DNA of 64,000 bases from NCBI GenBank assembly GCA_012517405.1, contig JAAYVB010000006.1, forward strand, positions 1 through 64,000, read 5' to 3'. The notes beneath the pieces are model-generated. The model was not told the DNA's origin and made no database searches. It saw only the letters and a list, made by a program, of their open reading frames with translations. Each line of letters starts with the position of its first letter. Positions within the stretch are counted from its first letter, which is position 1. This DNA comes from Propionibacterium sp. (GTDB lineage: Bacteria > Actinomycetota > Actinomycetes > Propionibacteriales > Propionibacteriaceae). Position numbers and translations under genes: made by a program. Shown here piece by piece: positions 36,001 to 44,454 of the stretch.

Positions 36001-38071
36001 AGAACGCGTCGATGATCAAGAACTTGATGTGCTTGTCGCGGATCGTCCGACGAGCCTTCGCGGGCAGTGCCCGCCAGGCCTGCTCGGGGCTCAGATTCGA
36101 CTGCAGGATCAAGGTACCGCCAGGCACCAGGCCCTTCAGTGGGTCGGTGTGCTGAAAGACCTTGTGATCGGGCGAGAGCACAACCTCGACGTCTTCGAGT
36201 TCAGCGTTGGTGATGAGCACCGGCTCGGGGCTCAGCGTGATGTAGTAGTTCGTCGGCGCGCCGGACTTCTCCGAGCCGTACTTCGGAGCCGACTTGGAAT
36301 TGAGGCCGAGTGCCCCGGCCAGGATGTCGGTCATCAGCTTGCCGGTCGCGATCGTGCCGTAGCCGCCCACCGAGTGGAAGCGGATGCGCAGCGCGCTGTC
36401 GGGAAGCAGCTTCGGGTTCTCACCGACCGGCAGCGCCATCAGCGTGGTTTCCGGGTAGGCCGCGGCCAGCTTGGCCTCCAACTCGCTGTACGTGCGATCC
36501 GAAGCATCGCTGAAGAAGGTCGATCCCAGGTAGACCAGCGGGGAGGCGTTCTCTCCGGCCATGTTCTCGGCTGCCGCGATCAGATCACGCGGCTGCAGAT
36601 CGTGACCGCCCAGACCGAAGATCGCGCTCGTCATCGCCGGAATCTCGGCGACGGGCTCAATACCCGGGAAACGCCCCGGATGAGCGGCATTGGCCGCACC
36701 CCGGAAGATCGCCTGGTTGACGAACTGGGTGAGGGCCATCTGATCGGAGCGCTCCATCACCGTGACGGCCTTCTTGCCGCGCAGCGCCGCGACGACCTCG
36801 GCCTCGGGGAACGGCTGCAGCAGCTTGACGGCCACCAGACCGACCTTGATCCCGCGGCTGCGCAGGTAGGGCATGACCGCCCGGATGTCATCGCAGACCG
36901 AACCGAGCCCGACGAACACGTAGTCGGCGTCATCGACGTCATAGGTGATGACCGGCGAGTACTGGCGACCGGTCAGTTCGGAGTACTCGTCCATCGCCTG
37001 ACGGGCGAGCCTGGGGACCTCGGCCGCGAAATGCGTCCGGTGGTCGGCGATGCCGGCCTGGAAGTCCGGCTGGTTCTGTACCGGTCCGGTCAGGCCGGGA
37101 TTCGTCGGATCCACCAGCGCCGGTACCGCCTGCCGGGTGCCCTTCTGCCAGGTGCCCAGCCATTGGCGGCGCCACTGGGAAGCCAGGTCGTCGGGGACGA
37201 AACGCAGCGTCTCCTCGACGAGGTGGCCCTCGTTGTCGGCCTCGACGGCGTCGGCGTGTCCCGCCAGCCAATGGCGGATCTCGTCCAGTTCGCGCAACCC
37301 GAACTCCGCCGCTTTGCGGTCGACCCAGCGGCCGAGCTGCCACACGCGGCCCTTGGCTCCGTAGACGATCTCCTGAGCCACACTCGGACAGGCGATCCGG
37401 CCCTGCGGATCGCCGAGATATTCCTTCAACAGCGCGGGTTCGGGCAGCCTTGCCTCGGACAGCATGTGGCTGGTGGCGAATCCGTCCATCGCGTTGGCGA
37501 CCGGGATCAGGGTGAGGGCCGAGGTGCGGTAGCTGATCGCGGCGAGATCGGCGGCTTCTTGCGGATTCGCGCCGAAGAAGACCGTGTACCCCGACGGCAA
37601 CAGCGCATAGATGTCGTCATGACCGGCCATCACGTTCAGCGAGTGCTTCGACACCACGCGAGCCGCGACCTGCAGGACGAAGCCGCCCACCTTCTTGCCG
37701 ACGGTGACGAAGTGCGACTCCATCGCATAGAGGATGCCCTGGCTCGATGACGCATTCGAGACGTACTGACCGCCGGTCAGTGCCGCGCCGAGCGCGCCCG
37801 ACTGAGCCGAATGCTCACCTTCGGGCTCGAAGAAGAACGGATGCTTGCCCCAGACGTTCAGCTGACCCTCGGCACGGGCGGCCTCGTAGATCTCGCTGAT
37901 CTCGGTCGACGGGGTGATCGGATAGCCGATGACTCCCCCGCAGACATGCTTCATGACGTGCGCCACGGCGCCGTTGCCGTTGATCACCACCGGCTTGCCG
38001 GGGTACTTCGCCTCGCCCGGCTTGTCCGCGTGTGATTCGAGAGCTACGTCCTGGGTCGCGCTGTCAGTCAT
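33035..38071 (-). CDS. Very large 2-oxoacid (pyruvate):ferredoxin oxidoreductase
   Basis: 1678-residue protein. Alpha (GYPITPSTEISEIYE near the start) and gamma domains come first, then two 4Fe-4S clusters (CTGCMECTLACP about 864; CTGCLECVDVCG about 1000), a proximal cluster (CRGCGE about 1072, STGCSS) and the thiamine-diphosphate motif GDGANYDIGFG about 1254. Normal fused PFORs are about 1170-1200 residues. Here there are extra stretches and a C-terminal extension with a Gly/Ala/Pro linker (GGGFGGFGG) leading to a cysteine motif CTDCKNC near 1619, perhaps another cluster. The ATG at 38071 has GAGGAAA upstream. Likely reaction: pyruvate + CoA to acetyl-CoA + CO2 with ferredoxin; another 2-oxoacid is possible. 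Confidence 0.88.
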   Translation of the reverse strand: MTDSATQDVALESHADKPGEAKYPGKPVVINGNGAVAHVMKHVCGGVIGYPITPSTEISEIYEAARAEGQLNVWGKHPFFFEPEGEHSAQSGALGAALTGGQYVSNASSSQGILYAMESHFVTVGKKVGGFVLQVAARVVSKHSLNVMAGHDDIYALLPSGYTVFFGANPQEAADLAAISYRTSALTLIPVANAMDGFATSHMLSEARLPEPALLKEYLGDPQGRIACPSVAQEIVYGAKGRVWQLGRWVDRKAAEFGLRELDEIRHWLAGHADAVEADNEGHLVEETLRFVPDDLASQWRRQWLGTWQKGTRQAVPALVDPTNPGLTGPVQNQPDFQAGIADHRTHFAAEVPRLARQAMDEYSELTGRQYSPVITYDVDDADYVFVGLGSVCDDIRAVMPYLRSRGIKVGLVAVKLLQPFPEAEVVAALRGKKAVTVMERSDQMALTQFVNQAIFRGAANAAHPGRFPGIEPVAEIPAMTSAIFGLGGHDLQPRDLIAAAENMAGENASPLVYLGSTFFSDASDRTYSELEAKLAAAYPETTLMALPVGENPKLLPDSALRIRFHSVGGYGTIATGKLMTDILAGALGLNSKSAPKYGSEKSGAPTNYYITLSPEPVLITNAELEDVEVVLSPDHKVFQHTDPLKGLVPGGTLILQSNLSPEQAWRALPAKARRTIRDKHIKFLIIDAFSVAAEHAPTPELQTRMMGIAFIGAVVGGVDRIVQDTSLDALREKVYLQISKKFGRKGTAIVSSNMAVIEDGLTAVIPVPYDEPAYLTIDAESAPVNSRGLALSSAMCPSPCAASNLFDADYYERIMGKPFRDGTVGRAPVFPGSGLFVPSGTAAGKDKGMFRRTVPIFDASLCTGCMECTLACPDAAIPNAVHEIHTLIAAAVEMIEVNQPQRAAMRDHIYGIASRVREYYRADKDAGPLADLVAKAADELVPATSGSYLRRNFGACVEVLRGFPVARTRPFFDAIERETPGNGGLYSVTIDPWKCTGCLECVDVCGPGALTAFDQTPEIEEKLESGFEFLSRTPNTPARFTAGAVDPGGDTKRLFLDRANYYAVTGGHGGCRGCGEVTSTRMVMATSHALGAKRQSEQRILLTALVDAVSATLDDAVDITPERKARLEATIAELEKGLYLLEGGPIGKAPATTVVANSTGCSSVYASTMPYNAFTDPWVNSLFQDAQALAKGIYEGLAAKAADLVKAVRVARLELEDAYDPAVHDRELATLDWSEFTDEELAYLPTVLTIGGDGANYDIGFGALSRILTSSTPIKMMVLDTGGYSNTGGQASTASFIGQDADLARVGATATGKTEDRKELAILAAFHPNTYVAATATAMQGHFLRAAMDMLNFSDGAALIDVYTPCQGENGIADNMANERGRMAVASRMAPVFVHDPRKGDNLRDWFDLDGNPDPGKLWTTHTIEFVDETGELRLKEFPLTPAQFAMGEVRFKKQFSKLQIDQDAIAVPVEDYIDLPEADRATHVPFIWSTDGADRLVKIKVSQTIVAMVEGRRRNWQLLQYLAGVDIERLKALHKSDLDDLQSRYDGAMAARESSMDEIARAMSELAASTAAQPVTTFGGGFGGFGGPAPAAAAAPAETGLPIVRLDADDIAKCTDCKNCWQELPELFERTKVIVDGQTRDAARLIAGAVDKVEPTDDLRRRIAKVVANCDAEIIH

Positions 38072-38315
38072 GCTGTGTTTCCTCGCCTGTCGTGCGGTCG
38101 AAGATGGCATCTGCTGCCCGCTGCAGCCGGTGATGTCATCGGCCACGATCACTCATACGGTGCCCCGCCTGCGCCCTTGTCTGGAGGCGTGATCGTGGTT
38201 CAAAGAAGAATAGCCGCCGGATCATTTTGCCCGCGCAGTGGGGTAGGCCCTTTTCTTTGTTGTTCGATGATCTGGCCTCACCGAGATGGAGACCGCACCA
38301 TCTACCCTGGTGACC

Positions 38316-38840
38316 ATGGCCGAGTGGGTAGCCCTACTGCGGGGTGTCAATGTGGGCGGAATCACCGTCCGTTCGGTGGACCTGAAGGCCTTGTTCACCG
38401 ATCTCGGGTTCACCGAGGTGCGCACCGTGCTGGCGTCCGGCAATGTCGTCTTCAGCACCAAAGGCGATCGTGCACGGCTCAAGTCCGGCATCGAGACGGC
38501 GCTGCGCGAGCGGTTCGGTTACGACGCCTGGATCGTCCTGGTCAGCCGCGAGGAGGTGGCCGCGGCGGTGGCCGGTTTCCCCTTCGACGCCTCCGACCCC
38601 GGACGGCAGCCCTGGGTGATCTTCTGTTCCGAGGAGGCGGTGCGGCGCGAGCTTCTCGATGGCGCATCCGACTTCGATCCACTCACGGATCCAGTGGCCG
38701 AAGGCGACAAGGTCATCTACTGGAACCCGGTCACCGGCGCCAGTACCTCCACAACGTTCGCGAGACTGCTGGCCAAACCCCGCTACAAGGCGACCACGAC
38801 GAACCGCAACCTGCGAACACTGCAGAAGATCGTCGGGTGA
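38316..38840 (+). CDS. DUF1697 family protein
   Basis: 174-residue cytoplasmic protein of unknown function with the family start WVALLRGVNVGGITVRS and the VRTVLASGNVVF stretch. The ATG at 38316 places this motif at the N-terminus; the earlier ATG at 38286 adds ten residues without a better ribosome site. It is divergent from the PFOR-like gene and 67 bases ahead of the OleA-like gene. No functional link to either is evident. Confidence 0.8.
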   Translation: MAEWVALLRGVNVGGITVRSVDLKALFTDLGFTEVRTVLASGNVVFSTKGDRARLKSGIETALRERFGYDAWIVLVSREEVAAAVAGFPFDASDPGRQPWVIFCSEEAVRRELLDGASDFDPLTDPVAEGDKVIYWNPVTGASTSTTFARLLAKPRYKATTTNRNLRTLQKIVG

Positions 38841-38907
38841 TCCCGGGGGATGCGCCGCCGCCGGCGGGCATTCCGGGAGTTGCCCTTCCAACCAGTAGGC
38901 TCGATCA

Positions 38908-39909
38908 ATGCCCACCACCCGAATCTCCGGCGTCGCAACCCACCTGCCAGAACGTACCCAGGACACCGCCGACACCGAGGTCGAACTGCGACAGCGAAAT
39001 GGGCATCTGCGGCTCGCGACGGGTCTCATCTCGCGCCTGACCGGCGTCCAGCGGGTTCATGTACGTCCGGAGGGCTGGCAGGCGTCCGATCTGGCAGTCG
39101 CTGCGGCGCGGAAGCTGATCGACGAGCAGCCCGGCGACATCGATCTGCTGATGTTCGCCAGCGCCAGCCAGGATCTCATCGAGCCCGCCACCAGCCACAT
39201 CGTCAGCGCGAAGCTCGGATTGAGTGCGCCGGTCTTCGATGTGAAGAACGCCTGCAATTCGGTCATCAATGCCCTACAGGTCGCGGACGCATTGATTCGA
39301 GCCGGTAGCCATCGGCGCATTCTCATCGTCAGCGGGGAGGCACCTACCTCGGCGGTCCGCTGGCAGCTGCGTGACCGGGCACAATTCGTCCGCTCATTTC
39401 CCGGTTATTCGATGAGTGACGGTGGCGCGGCAGTGCTTCTCGAGGCCGACGAGTCTTGTCAGCGGGGCATTCAGGCCGCTACGTTTCACGCGCTTTCCCG
39501 GCATTGGAATATCGGCACACTGCCCGGCGGCGGCACCGTTGCTGCCCACGATCCGGATATGACCTATTTCGATATGGACGGCAGCAGTCTGCAGCGGGCA
39601 TTTCTGGAACTTGGACCCGAGCCGATCACCACCTTTCTGAGACAGCAGCGGCGCAGGCCGACCGACTTCGATTTCGTCGCCATCCATCAGGTCTCGGTGC
39701 CTTTCCTGCCGCCCATCCTGGAGCGTCTGGGAGTGCCCGCCGACCGGACCATCGTCACTGTCGCGGACCACGGCAACCTCGCCTCGGTCACCCTCCCCCT
39801 GCAGTTGGAGCTCGCCCGGCGGCGCGGCATGATCGGGCCGGGCAGCCTGGTGCTGTTGATCGGCCTCGCCGGGGGAATCAGCCTCGGCTTGATGGCGGTG
39901 CGGCTGTGA
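38908..39909 (+). CDS. OleA-like beta-ketoacyl synthase III family condensing enzyme
   Basis: 333-residue thiolase-fold enzyme. The active-site cysteine is Cys116 in FDVKNACNSVINAL. The histidine lies in VAIHQVSVPF and the asparagine in DHGNLASVTLPL. The preceding DLIEPATSHIVSAKLGL matches the conserved EPAT segment of OleA, whose glutamate acts as base in head-to-head condensation of two fatty acyl-CoAs. FabH-type synthases are the alternative, but the OleC/OleD-like neighbours favour OleA. First of four genes joined by 4-base overlaps. Predicted product is a 2-alkyl-3-keto fatty acid. Confidence 0.75.
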   Translation: MPTTRISGVATHLPERTQDTADTEVELRQRNGHLRLATGLISRLTGVQRVHVRPEGWQASDLAVAAARKLIDEQPGDIDLLMFASASQDLIEPATSHIVSAKLGLSAPVFDVKNACNSVINALQVADALIRAGSHRRILIVSGEAPTSAVRWQLRDRAQFVRSFPGYSMSDGGAAVLLEADESCQRGIQAATFHALSRHWNIGTLPGGGTVAAHDPDMTYFDMDGSSLQRAFLELGPEPITTFLRQQRRRPTDFDFVAIHQVSVPFLPPILERLGVPADRTIVTVADHGNLASVTLPLQLELARRRGMIGPGSLVLLIGLAGGISLGLMAVRL

Positions 39910-41858
39910 GCCGCCGGCTCGCGGTGGTCGTTCCCGTCTACAACGAGGCATCCGGGATCGCGGCCACCTTGGAGGCGCTGGCGGGCCAGGACGATGCCGA
40001 CTTCGACGCCGTCTTCGTCGACAACGCCTCGACCGATGACTCGGTGCAGCTGATGGAGACGTTCATTCGCCGTCACGGCCTGACGCGCTGGCGGATCGTC
40101 CACGAGCCGCTCAAGGGCACCGGAGCCGCCGCCGATACCGGCATGCGCGAGGCCATCGCCGGTGGGGCGCAGCTGCTGGCCCGCACCGATGCCGATTGCC
40201 TGCCGCGCCACGACTGGACGGCTGCCGTCCGGCGTGCGTTGACTCCATCACACGAAGGCGGACTGGGACTGGCGCTGGTCGGCGGTGAACTCGTGCCCCG
40301 CCGGGACGAGGGCCTCGGATGGCCGACCAGAGCAGCCTTGCGTGGCGCGGTGCATCTGGCCGAGGCATTCGGGCGGATTCGTCCCGGCAACCGCGACCCC
40401 GCCTACCGAGGCCCCTACATGATGGCGGCCGGCTGCAATGTCGGCATCACCAGCCGGCTGTATGAGCAGGCCGGCGGCTTTCCCCGGACCCGCATCGAGC
40501 AGTTGCACGAAGACCGCGCGCTGGTCAACGCCGTGCGGCGATTGACCAGGGATTATCAGCGCCGATCCGATGTGGTGGTGTATGCCTCCAGCCGCCGGGC
40601 GCAGGCCTGGGGGCTCGCGAACACGCTGCTGTGGTATAAGGATCACGCCTATTGTCCCCCCGAAGTCGACATTCGCGACCCAGCATTGGCGCAGCGTCCA
40701 GCACGCACCTCGATCGCATTGGCCGCACGCCATGAGCGGCGGCTGCTGCTCGCGGCGCATCCACTGGCCTTCCCGTTCATCGATGCGATCGGCGGCCCGG
40801 TGCGCCGGGTGCCGGGTCTGGGCGTGGTGGTGAAGGATGCCGACCTGATGCGTGCGGTGCTGATGGATTCGGACAGCTTCGGCAAGAGTGGTCCGGGTTC
40901 ACCCGGCGACCTGTGGACTCCCGTGCTCGGGCCGCGCGTCCTGATGAACATGGACGGCGCCGATCACTTGGAGCTGCGCCGCAAGCTCGCCCCACTGTTC
41001 TCCCCCGGTTCGGTGCGCGACCTGGTCGCCGATTCGCTGGGGCCGGCCACCCAGCGGCTGAGCGAGCGGCTGCAGCGAGGAGAAGAAGTCGATCTGGTCA
41101 GCCATGCCCAGCACGCGGCGAGTGCCGTGATCAGCCGGCTGGTCGGGCTGCCACCCGGGGTCATCGACGCCGGCTTCTTCGCGCGTTCGTCGACGGTCAC
41201 CGGGTTCGTCTCACTGGCGCGCCCGAGTCTGACACCGCGCCAGATCACCCGCGCCCGCGAGGTCATGCACGAGTTGGACGAGCACGCCGCCGCAGCGTAC
41301 GCCGGGGACGAATCGACCGTCCCGGGACGCATGCGCGCCCTCGGACTCACTCAGGCCGAAGCGCTGGGAGCGGTCGGAGCATTCGTGCTGACCGGCACCG
41401 AGACCCTCGTTTCATTCATCCCCCGGCTCGCCGCGATCCTCGTCGACACCGGCTGGCACGCCCGGTTGAGCGCCGAACCGAAGCTGGTGGACGCTGCAGT
41501 TGCCGAGGCGCTGCGGGTGACGACCCCGAGTCCGGTGATGTTGCGCTCGGTGGAACGACCCACCCGCATCGGCACGGTCGAGGTCACACCGGGCGAGCGC
41601 ATCATCCTCGGCACCTACTGGGCCAACCGGGCGCTCGGCGAATTCGACCCCGAAACCAACCCGGCGGCTCAGCTCAGGCAGTTGTGGTTCGGTGCCGGCG
41701 TGCATTTCTGTCTAGGCGCTCCCCTGGCGATGGCTCAGATCAACCTGGTGCTCGGCGCTGTGCTGGCCGCCAGGAATCTGCGGATCGTCGAACGCCAGGC
41801 GTCACGTGGGGTGCTGATCCCGTCGTACCGGCGTCTCGTGCTGCGGGGTTCGTCGTGA
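39906..41858 (+). CDS. Glycosyltransferase family 2 - cytochrome P450 fusion protein
   Basis: 650 residues from a GTG overlapping the OleA-like stop (GTGA). Residues 1 to about 245 are a GT-A fold glycosyltransferase (VVVPVYNEASGIAATLEAL; DxD motif ARTDADCLP; a late EDRAL acidic motif) with no membrane segment. Residues about 270-650 are a cytochrome P450 with all key motifs: I-helix LTGTETL, ExxR in EALRVTTP, and haem loop FGAGVHFCLG with Cys602. Both halves look catalytically intact and are in one uninterrupted frame. The open frame extends upstream over the OleA gene but only as a shadow. Likely to oxidise and glycosylate the product of the flanking genes; substrate unknown. Confidence 0.8.
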   Translation: MSRRLAVVVPVYNEASGIAATLEALAGQDDADFDAVFVDNASTDDSVQLMETFIRRHGLTRWRIVHEPLKGTGAAADTGMREAIAGGAQLLARTDADCLPRHDWTAAVRRALTPSHEGGLGLALVGGELVPRRDEGLGWPTRAALRGAVHLAEAFGRIRPGNRDPAYRGPYMMAAGCNVGITSRLYEQAGGFPRTRIEQLHEDRALVNAVRRLTRDYQRRSDVVVYASSRRAQAWGLANTLLWYKDHAYCPPEVDIRDPALAQRPARTSIALAARHERRLLLAAHPLAFPFIDAIGGPVRRVPGLGVVVKDADLMRAVLMDSDSFGKSGPGSPGDLWTPVLGPRVLMNMDGADHLELRRKLAPLFSPGSVRDLVADSLGPATQRLSERLQRGEEVDLVSHAQHAASAVISRLVGLPPGVIDAGFFARSSTVTGFVSLARPSLTPRQITRAREVMHELDEHAAAAYAGDESTVPGRMRALGLTQAEALGAVGAFVLTGTETLVSFIPRLAAILVDTGWHARLSAEPKLVDAAVAEALRVTTPSPVMLRSVERPTRIGTVEVTPGERIILGTYWANRALGEFDPETNPAAQLRQLWFGAGVHFCLGAPLAMAQINLVLGAVLAARNLRIVERQASRGVLIPSYRRLVLRGSS

Positions 41859-43429
41859 CCGATCTGGTGACCGCCGTGCTGGCCTCGGCCGACAGCCGCG
41901 CCGAGCAACCCGCCCTGACATCGGGTCGCACGACCCTCGGTTATGCCGAACTGGCACGGCGCATCCGATCGACGGCATCGGGGCTGCGGGCCGAAGGGCT
42001 GCAGCCCGGTGACCGCGTGCTGTTCTCCGTGCGTCCTGGGCCGCAAGCCGTCATCTTGGCACTGGGGATCGTGCTCGCCGGCGGAGTCGTGGTCTTCGCC
42101 GATCCGGGAGCAGGCGAGGCGCTCTTCCGCTCGCGTGCGCGACTGGCCGCCCCGCGCTGGGTGGCGGCCGAATCGCTGCTCTATCTGGCCTCCAGCGCGC
42201 CACTGCGCCGATTCGCCCGGCGGCGCGGACTGGAGCTCGCGCCGTATGCCCGGCTCGTACCGCAGGCCCGCCATCTTCGGGCGGGCGGCTGGTTGCCCGG
42301 TACACCTCGCCGCGCCGTGCCCGTGTCACGACTGGCCGGGCACCGGCATGAACCTGACGGTCGGCCGGTTTCGGTCGACCTGGACGACGAGGCCCTGATC
42401 GTCTTCACCAGCGGGACGACCAGCACGCCGCGGGGCGTCGTCCACTCGCGGGGCTCACTGGGGGCCGGACTGACGGATTTCGCCGACGGCGTGGGCATGC
42501 GGCCGGGCCAGCGGGTGCTCACCGACCAGCTGATGGTGGGCGTGCCGGCACTCATCGCGGGCGCGCACTGGACGATCCCACCGCCGGGCGCCAACGCCGG
42601 CGCGCGTCCCGAGCACTACCTGCGGCTGCTGCGCGATACCGAACTGATCTTCGTGGTGCCCGCGGTGATGGATTCGATGCTGCGCGCGCTGGATGATTCG
42701 GCCCGGCTGCGCCCGGCCGGCCTGGAGACCATCGTGATGGGTGGTGCACCCGTGTTGGGTCCGCTGTTGGAACGGGTGCACGCGCGCTTTCCGGACGCCG
42801 CCATACGCGCCGTCTACGGGATGACCGAGATCCTTCCGGTGGCGATCGCCGACGGAGTTGCGAAACTCCGGGCGGGCACCGACCCGGCCGGTGGGGACCG
42901 GCTCGGACGCCTTGTGCCGAGTGTCACGGCCCGGATCGATGACGGCGAACTCGTGCTGAGCGGGCCCGGGTTGGCCCGTGGTTACCTCGCCGATCTTCCC
43001 GAGAACCCGCTCGGCGAACTGCACACCGGCGACCTGGCCCGTATCGACGGCGACCAACTCGTCTCGCTCGGACGCAAGAAGGACATGTTCATCAGGGGCC
43101 GGCAGAACATCTATCCGGGACTCTACGAGCCACTGGTGGCCGGGCTCACCGGTGTCGCCGAGGCGGCCCTGATCGGGCTACCCGATGAGATCGGGGACGA
43201 TCGGATCGTGCTCGTCGTCGTGCCCGAGCACGCTGCCGGGGTGGGTCTGGCCACCGACCATCGGCTGGCCCGTGAGGTGACCCGGAGACTGCCCGGCCTG
43301 CTGGACGCCGGCGCGGTGCCCGATCTGGTACTCACGATCGACGATCTGCCCCGCTCGGGACGTGGCCGCAAGCTCGACCGCAAGGCCTTGGCCGGTCAGG
43401 TCGCTGCCTATCTGAGGGACGCGCGATGA
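41855..43429 (+). CDS. OleC-like acyl-AMP ligase / beta-lactone synthetase
   Basis: 524-residue member of the adenylate-forming superfamily. The phosphate loop is FTSGTTSTPRGV (about residue 185), then YGMTEILPV, the LHTGDLARID and GRKKDMFIRG motifs, and the catalytic lysine in RGRKLDRKAL near the end. The GTG start at 41855 overlaps the P450 stop by 4 bases. OleC enzymes adenylate a beta-hydroxy acid to form a beta-lactone; a plain fatty-acid CoA or AMP ligase is the alternative. The position between OleA-like and OleD-like genes supports the former. No carrier-protein domain is attached. Confidence 0.7.
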   Translation: MTDLVTAVLASADSRAEQPALTSGRTTLGYAELARRIRSTASGLRAEGLQPGDRVLFSVRPGPQAVILALGIVLAGGVVVFADPGAGEALFRSRARLAAPRWVAAESLLYLASSAPLRRFARRRGLELAPYARLVPQARHLRAGGWLPGTPRRAVPVSRLAGHRHEPDGRPVSVDLDDEALIVFTSGTTSTPRGVVHSRGSLGAGLTDFADGVGMRPGQRVLTDQLMVGVPALIAGAHWTIPPPGANAGARPEHYLRLLRDTELIFVVPAVMDSMLRALDDSARLRPAGLETIVMGGAPVLGPLLERVHARFPDAAIRAVYGMTEILPVAIADGVAKLRAGTDPAGGDRLGRLVPSVTARIDDGELVLSGPGLARGYLADLPENPLGELHTGDLARIDGDQLVSLGRKKDMFIRGRQNIYPGLYEPLVAGLTGVAEAALIGLPDEIGDDRIVLVVVPEHAAGVGLATDHRLAREVTRRLPGLLDAGAVPDLVLTIDDLPRSGRGRKLDRKALAGQVAAYLRDAR

Positions 43430-44340
43430 GGATCGCGGTCACCGGGGCAAGCGGATTCGTGGGTGGCGCGCTGGCCACGGCGCTGGCAGACGACGGTCAC
43501 CAGGTCACCGGATTCGGACGCCGCCCGCACGGCTGGCAGCACCCACGCGGGAACTACGTCATCTGGGATCTCGACTCCGCGGCCCCTGATGAGGCGCACC
43601 ACATCGATGCGGTGGTGCACTGCGCGGCACTGGCCGACGACTGGGCGCCGCGGGATGCCGCGATGCGCTCGAATCTCGGTGGCACGCGCAGGGTGCTGGA
43701 GACGTTCGCGGGTTGCCGGTTCGTGCATATGTCGACATCGAGTGTCTACGACGCCTTCCGGCCGAGTGTCATGGCCAGGGAGAACGAACCGGCGCCGCAC
43801 CGGCATCTCAGCAGCTATCCGGAATCCAAGGCAGCCGCCGAGAGGCTCCTGGCCGGCACGGACGCGGTGATTCTGCGTCCGCATGCGGTCTACGGGCCCG
43901 GCGACACGACGCTGCTGCCCCGCCTGTTGCAGTCGGTGCGCCATGGTCGCCTGGTCCTGCCGGCGGGTGCGCAGGTGCGGCATTCGCTCACCCACATCGA
44001 CAATCTGACCCAGGCGGTGCGGTGCGCGCTGGACCCCGACGGCCCGTCGGGAGTCTTCAACATCGCGGACGCCGAGCCCGTGTACCTTGCCGAGGTCATC
44101 ACCGAGTTCTTGGCCCGCGCCGATCTGCCGGCGCGGATCATCGCCATACCGTTCTCAGCTGCCTGGCAGGCCGCCCGGTTCGCCGAGTTGAGGGCGGCGC
44201 TTCGGCATACCCGGCCGCGACTGACCAGATATGCGGTGAGCCAACTCGGCGTCGAACGCACCTTCGACATCGCCGCTGCGCGCCGCCAGTTGGGATACCG
44301 CCCGTTCACCACGACACTGAGCGGCGCCGAGGCCTGGTAG
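43426..44340 (+). CDS. OleD-like NAD(P)-dependent reductase (extended SDR)
   Basis: 304-residue extended short-chain dehydrogenase. The nucleotide loop TGASGFVGGAL is at residues 6-16 and the catalytic Tyr131-x3-Lys135 in SYPESK, with STSSVY upstream. The segments LRPHAVYGPGDTTLLPRLL, HSLTHIDNLTQAV, PRLTRYAVSQL and the C-terminal FDIAAARRQLGYRP match OleD proteins, which reduce the OleA ketone to a beta-hydroxy acid. ATG overlaps the ligase stop by 4 bases. It ends the four-gene unit. Sugar epimerase is the alternative assignment, relevant because a glycosyltransferase is present. Confidence 0.75.
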   Translation: MRIAVTGASGFVGGALATALADDGHQVTGFGRRPHGWQHPRGNYVIWDLDSAAPDEAHHIDAVVHCAALADDWAPRDAAMRSNLGGTRRVLETFAGCRFVHMSTSSVYDAFRPSVMARENEPAPHRHLSSYPESKAAAERLLAGTDAVILRPHAVYGPGDTTLLPRLLQSVRHGRLVLPAGAQVRHSLTHIDNLTQAVRCALDPDGPSGVFNIADAEPVYLAEVITEFLARADLPARIIAIPFSAAWQAARFAELRAALRHTRPRLTRYAVSQLGVERTFDIAAARRQLGYRPFTTTLSGAEAW

Positions 44341-44410
44341 CCGAAGACGCACGCGCCGGCAGAGCCGCCAACTTTTTCGTCCGGATCACTTGAATCCGAA
44401 CCCCCTACAT

Positions 44411-44434
44411 GGTTACCTAGTGAAGTAGGTAACC
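44411..44434. promoter_or_regulatory. Operator of the YtrA-type regulator
   Basis: GGTTACCTA (44411-44419) and TAGGTAACC (44426-44434) form a perfect 9-bp inverted repeat with a 6-base spacer. It lies about 20 bases before the GntR/YtrA-type gene and its AGGGAGG ribosome site. It is the expected place for autoregulation of this ABC operon. Confidence 0.75.
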
Positions 44435-44454
44435 AATTAACCAGGGAGGCCGGC

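Noticed and set aside
33017..37750. 1577-codon open frame on the plus strand opposite the PFOR-like gene
   Set aside because: It lies entirely antisense to a gene with clear conserved motifs. The His/Gln/Arg/Asp-rich, low-complexity composition is typical of GC-driven shadow frames.
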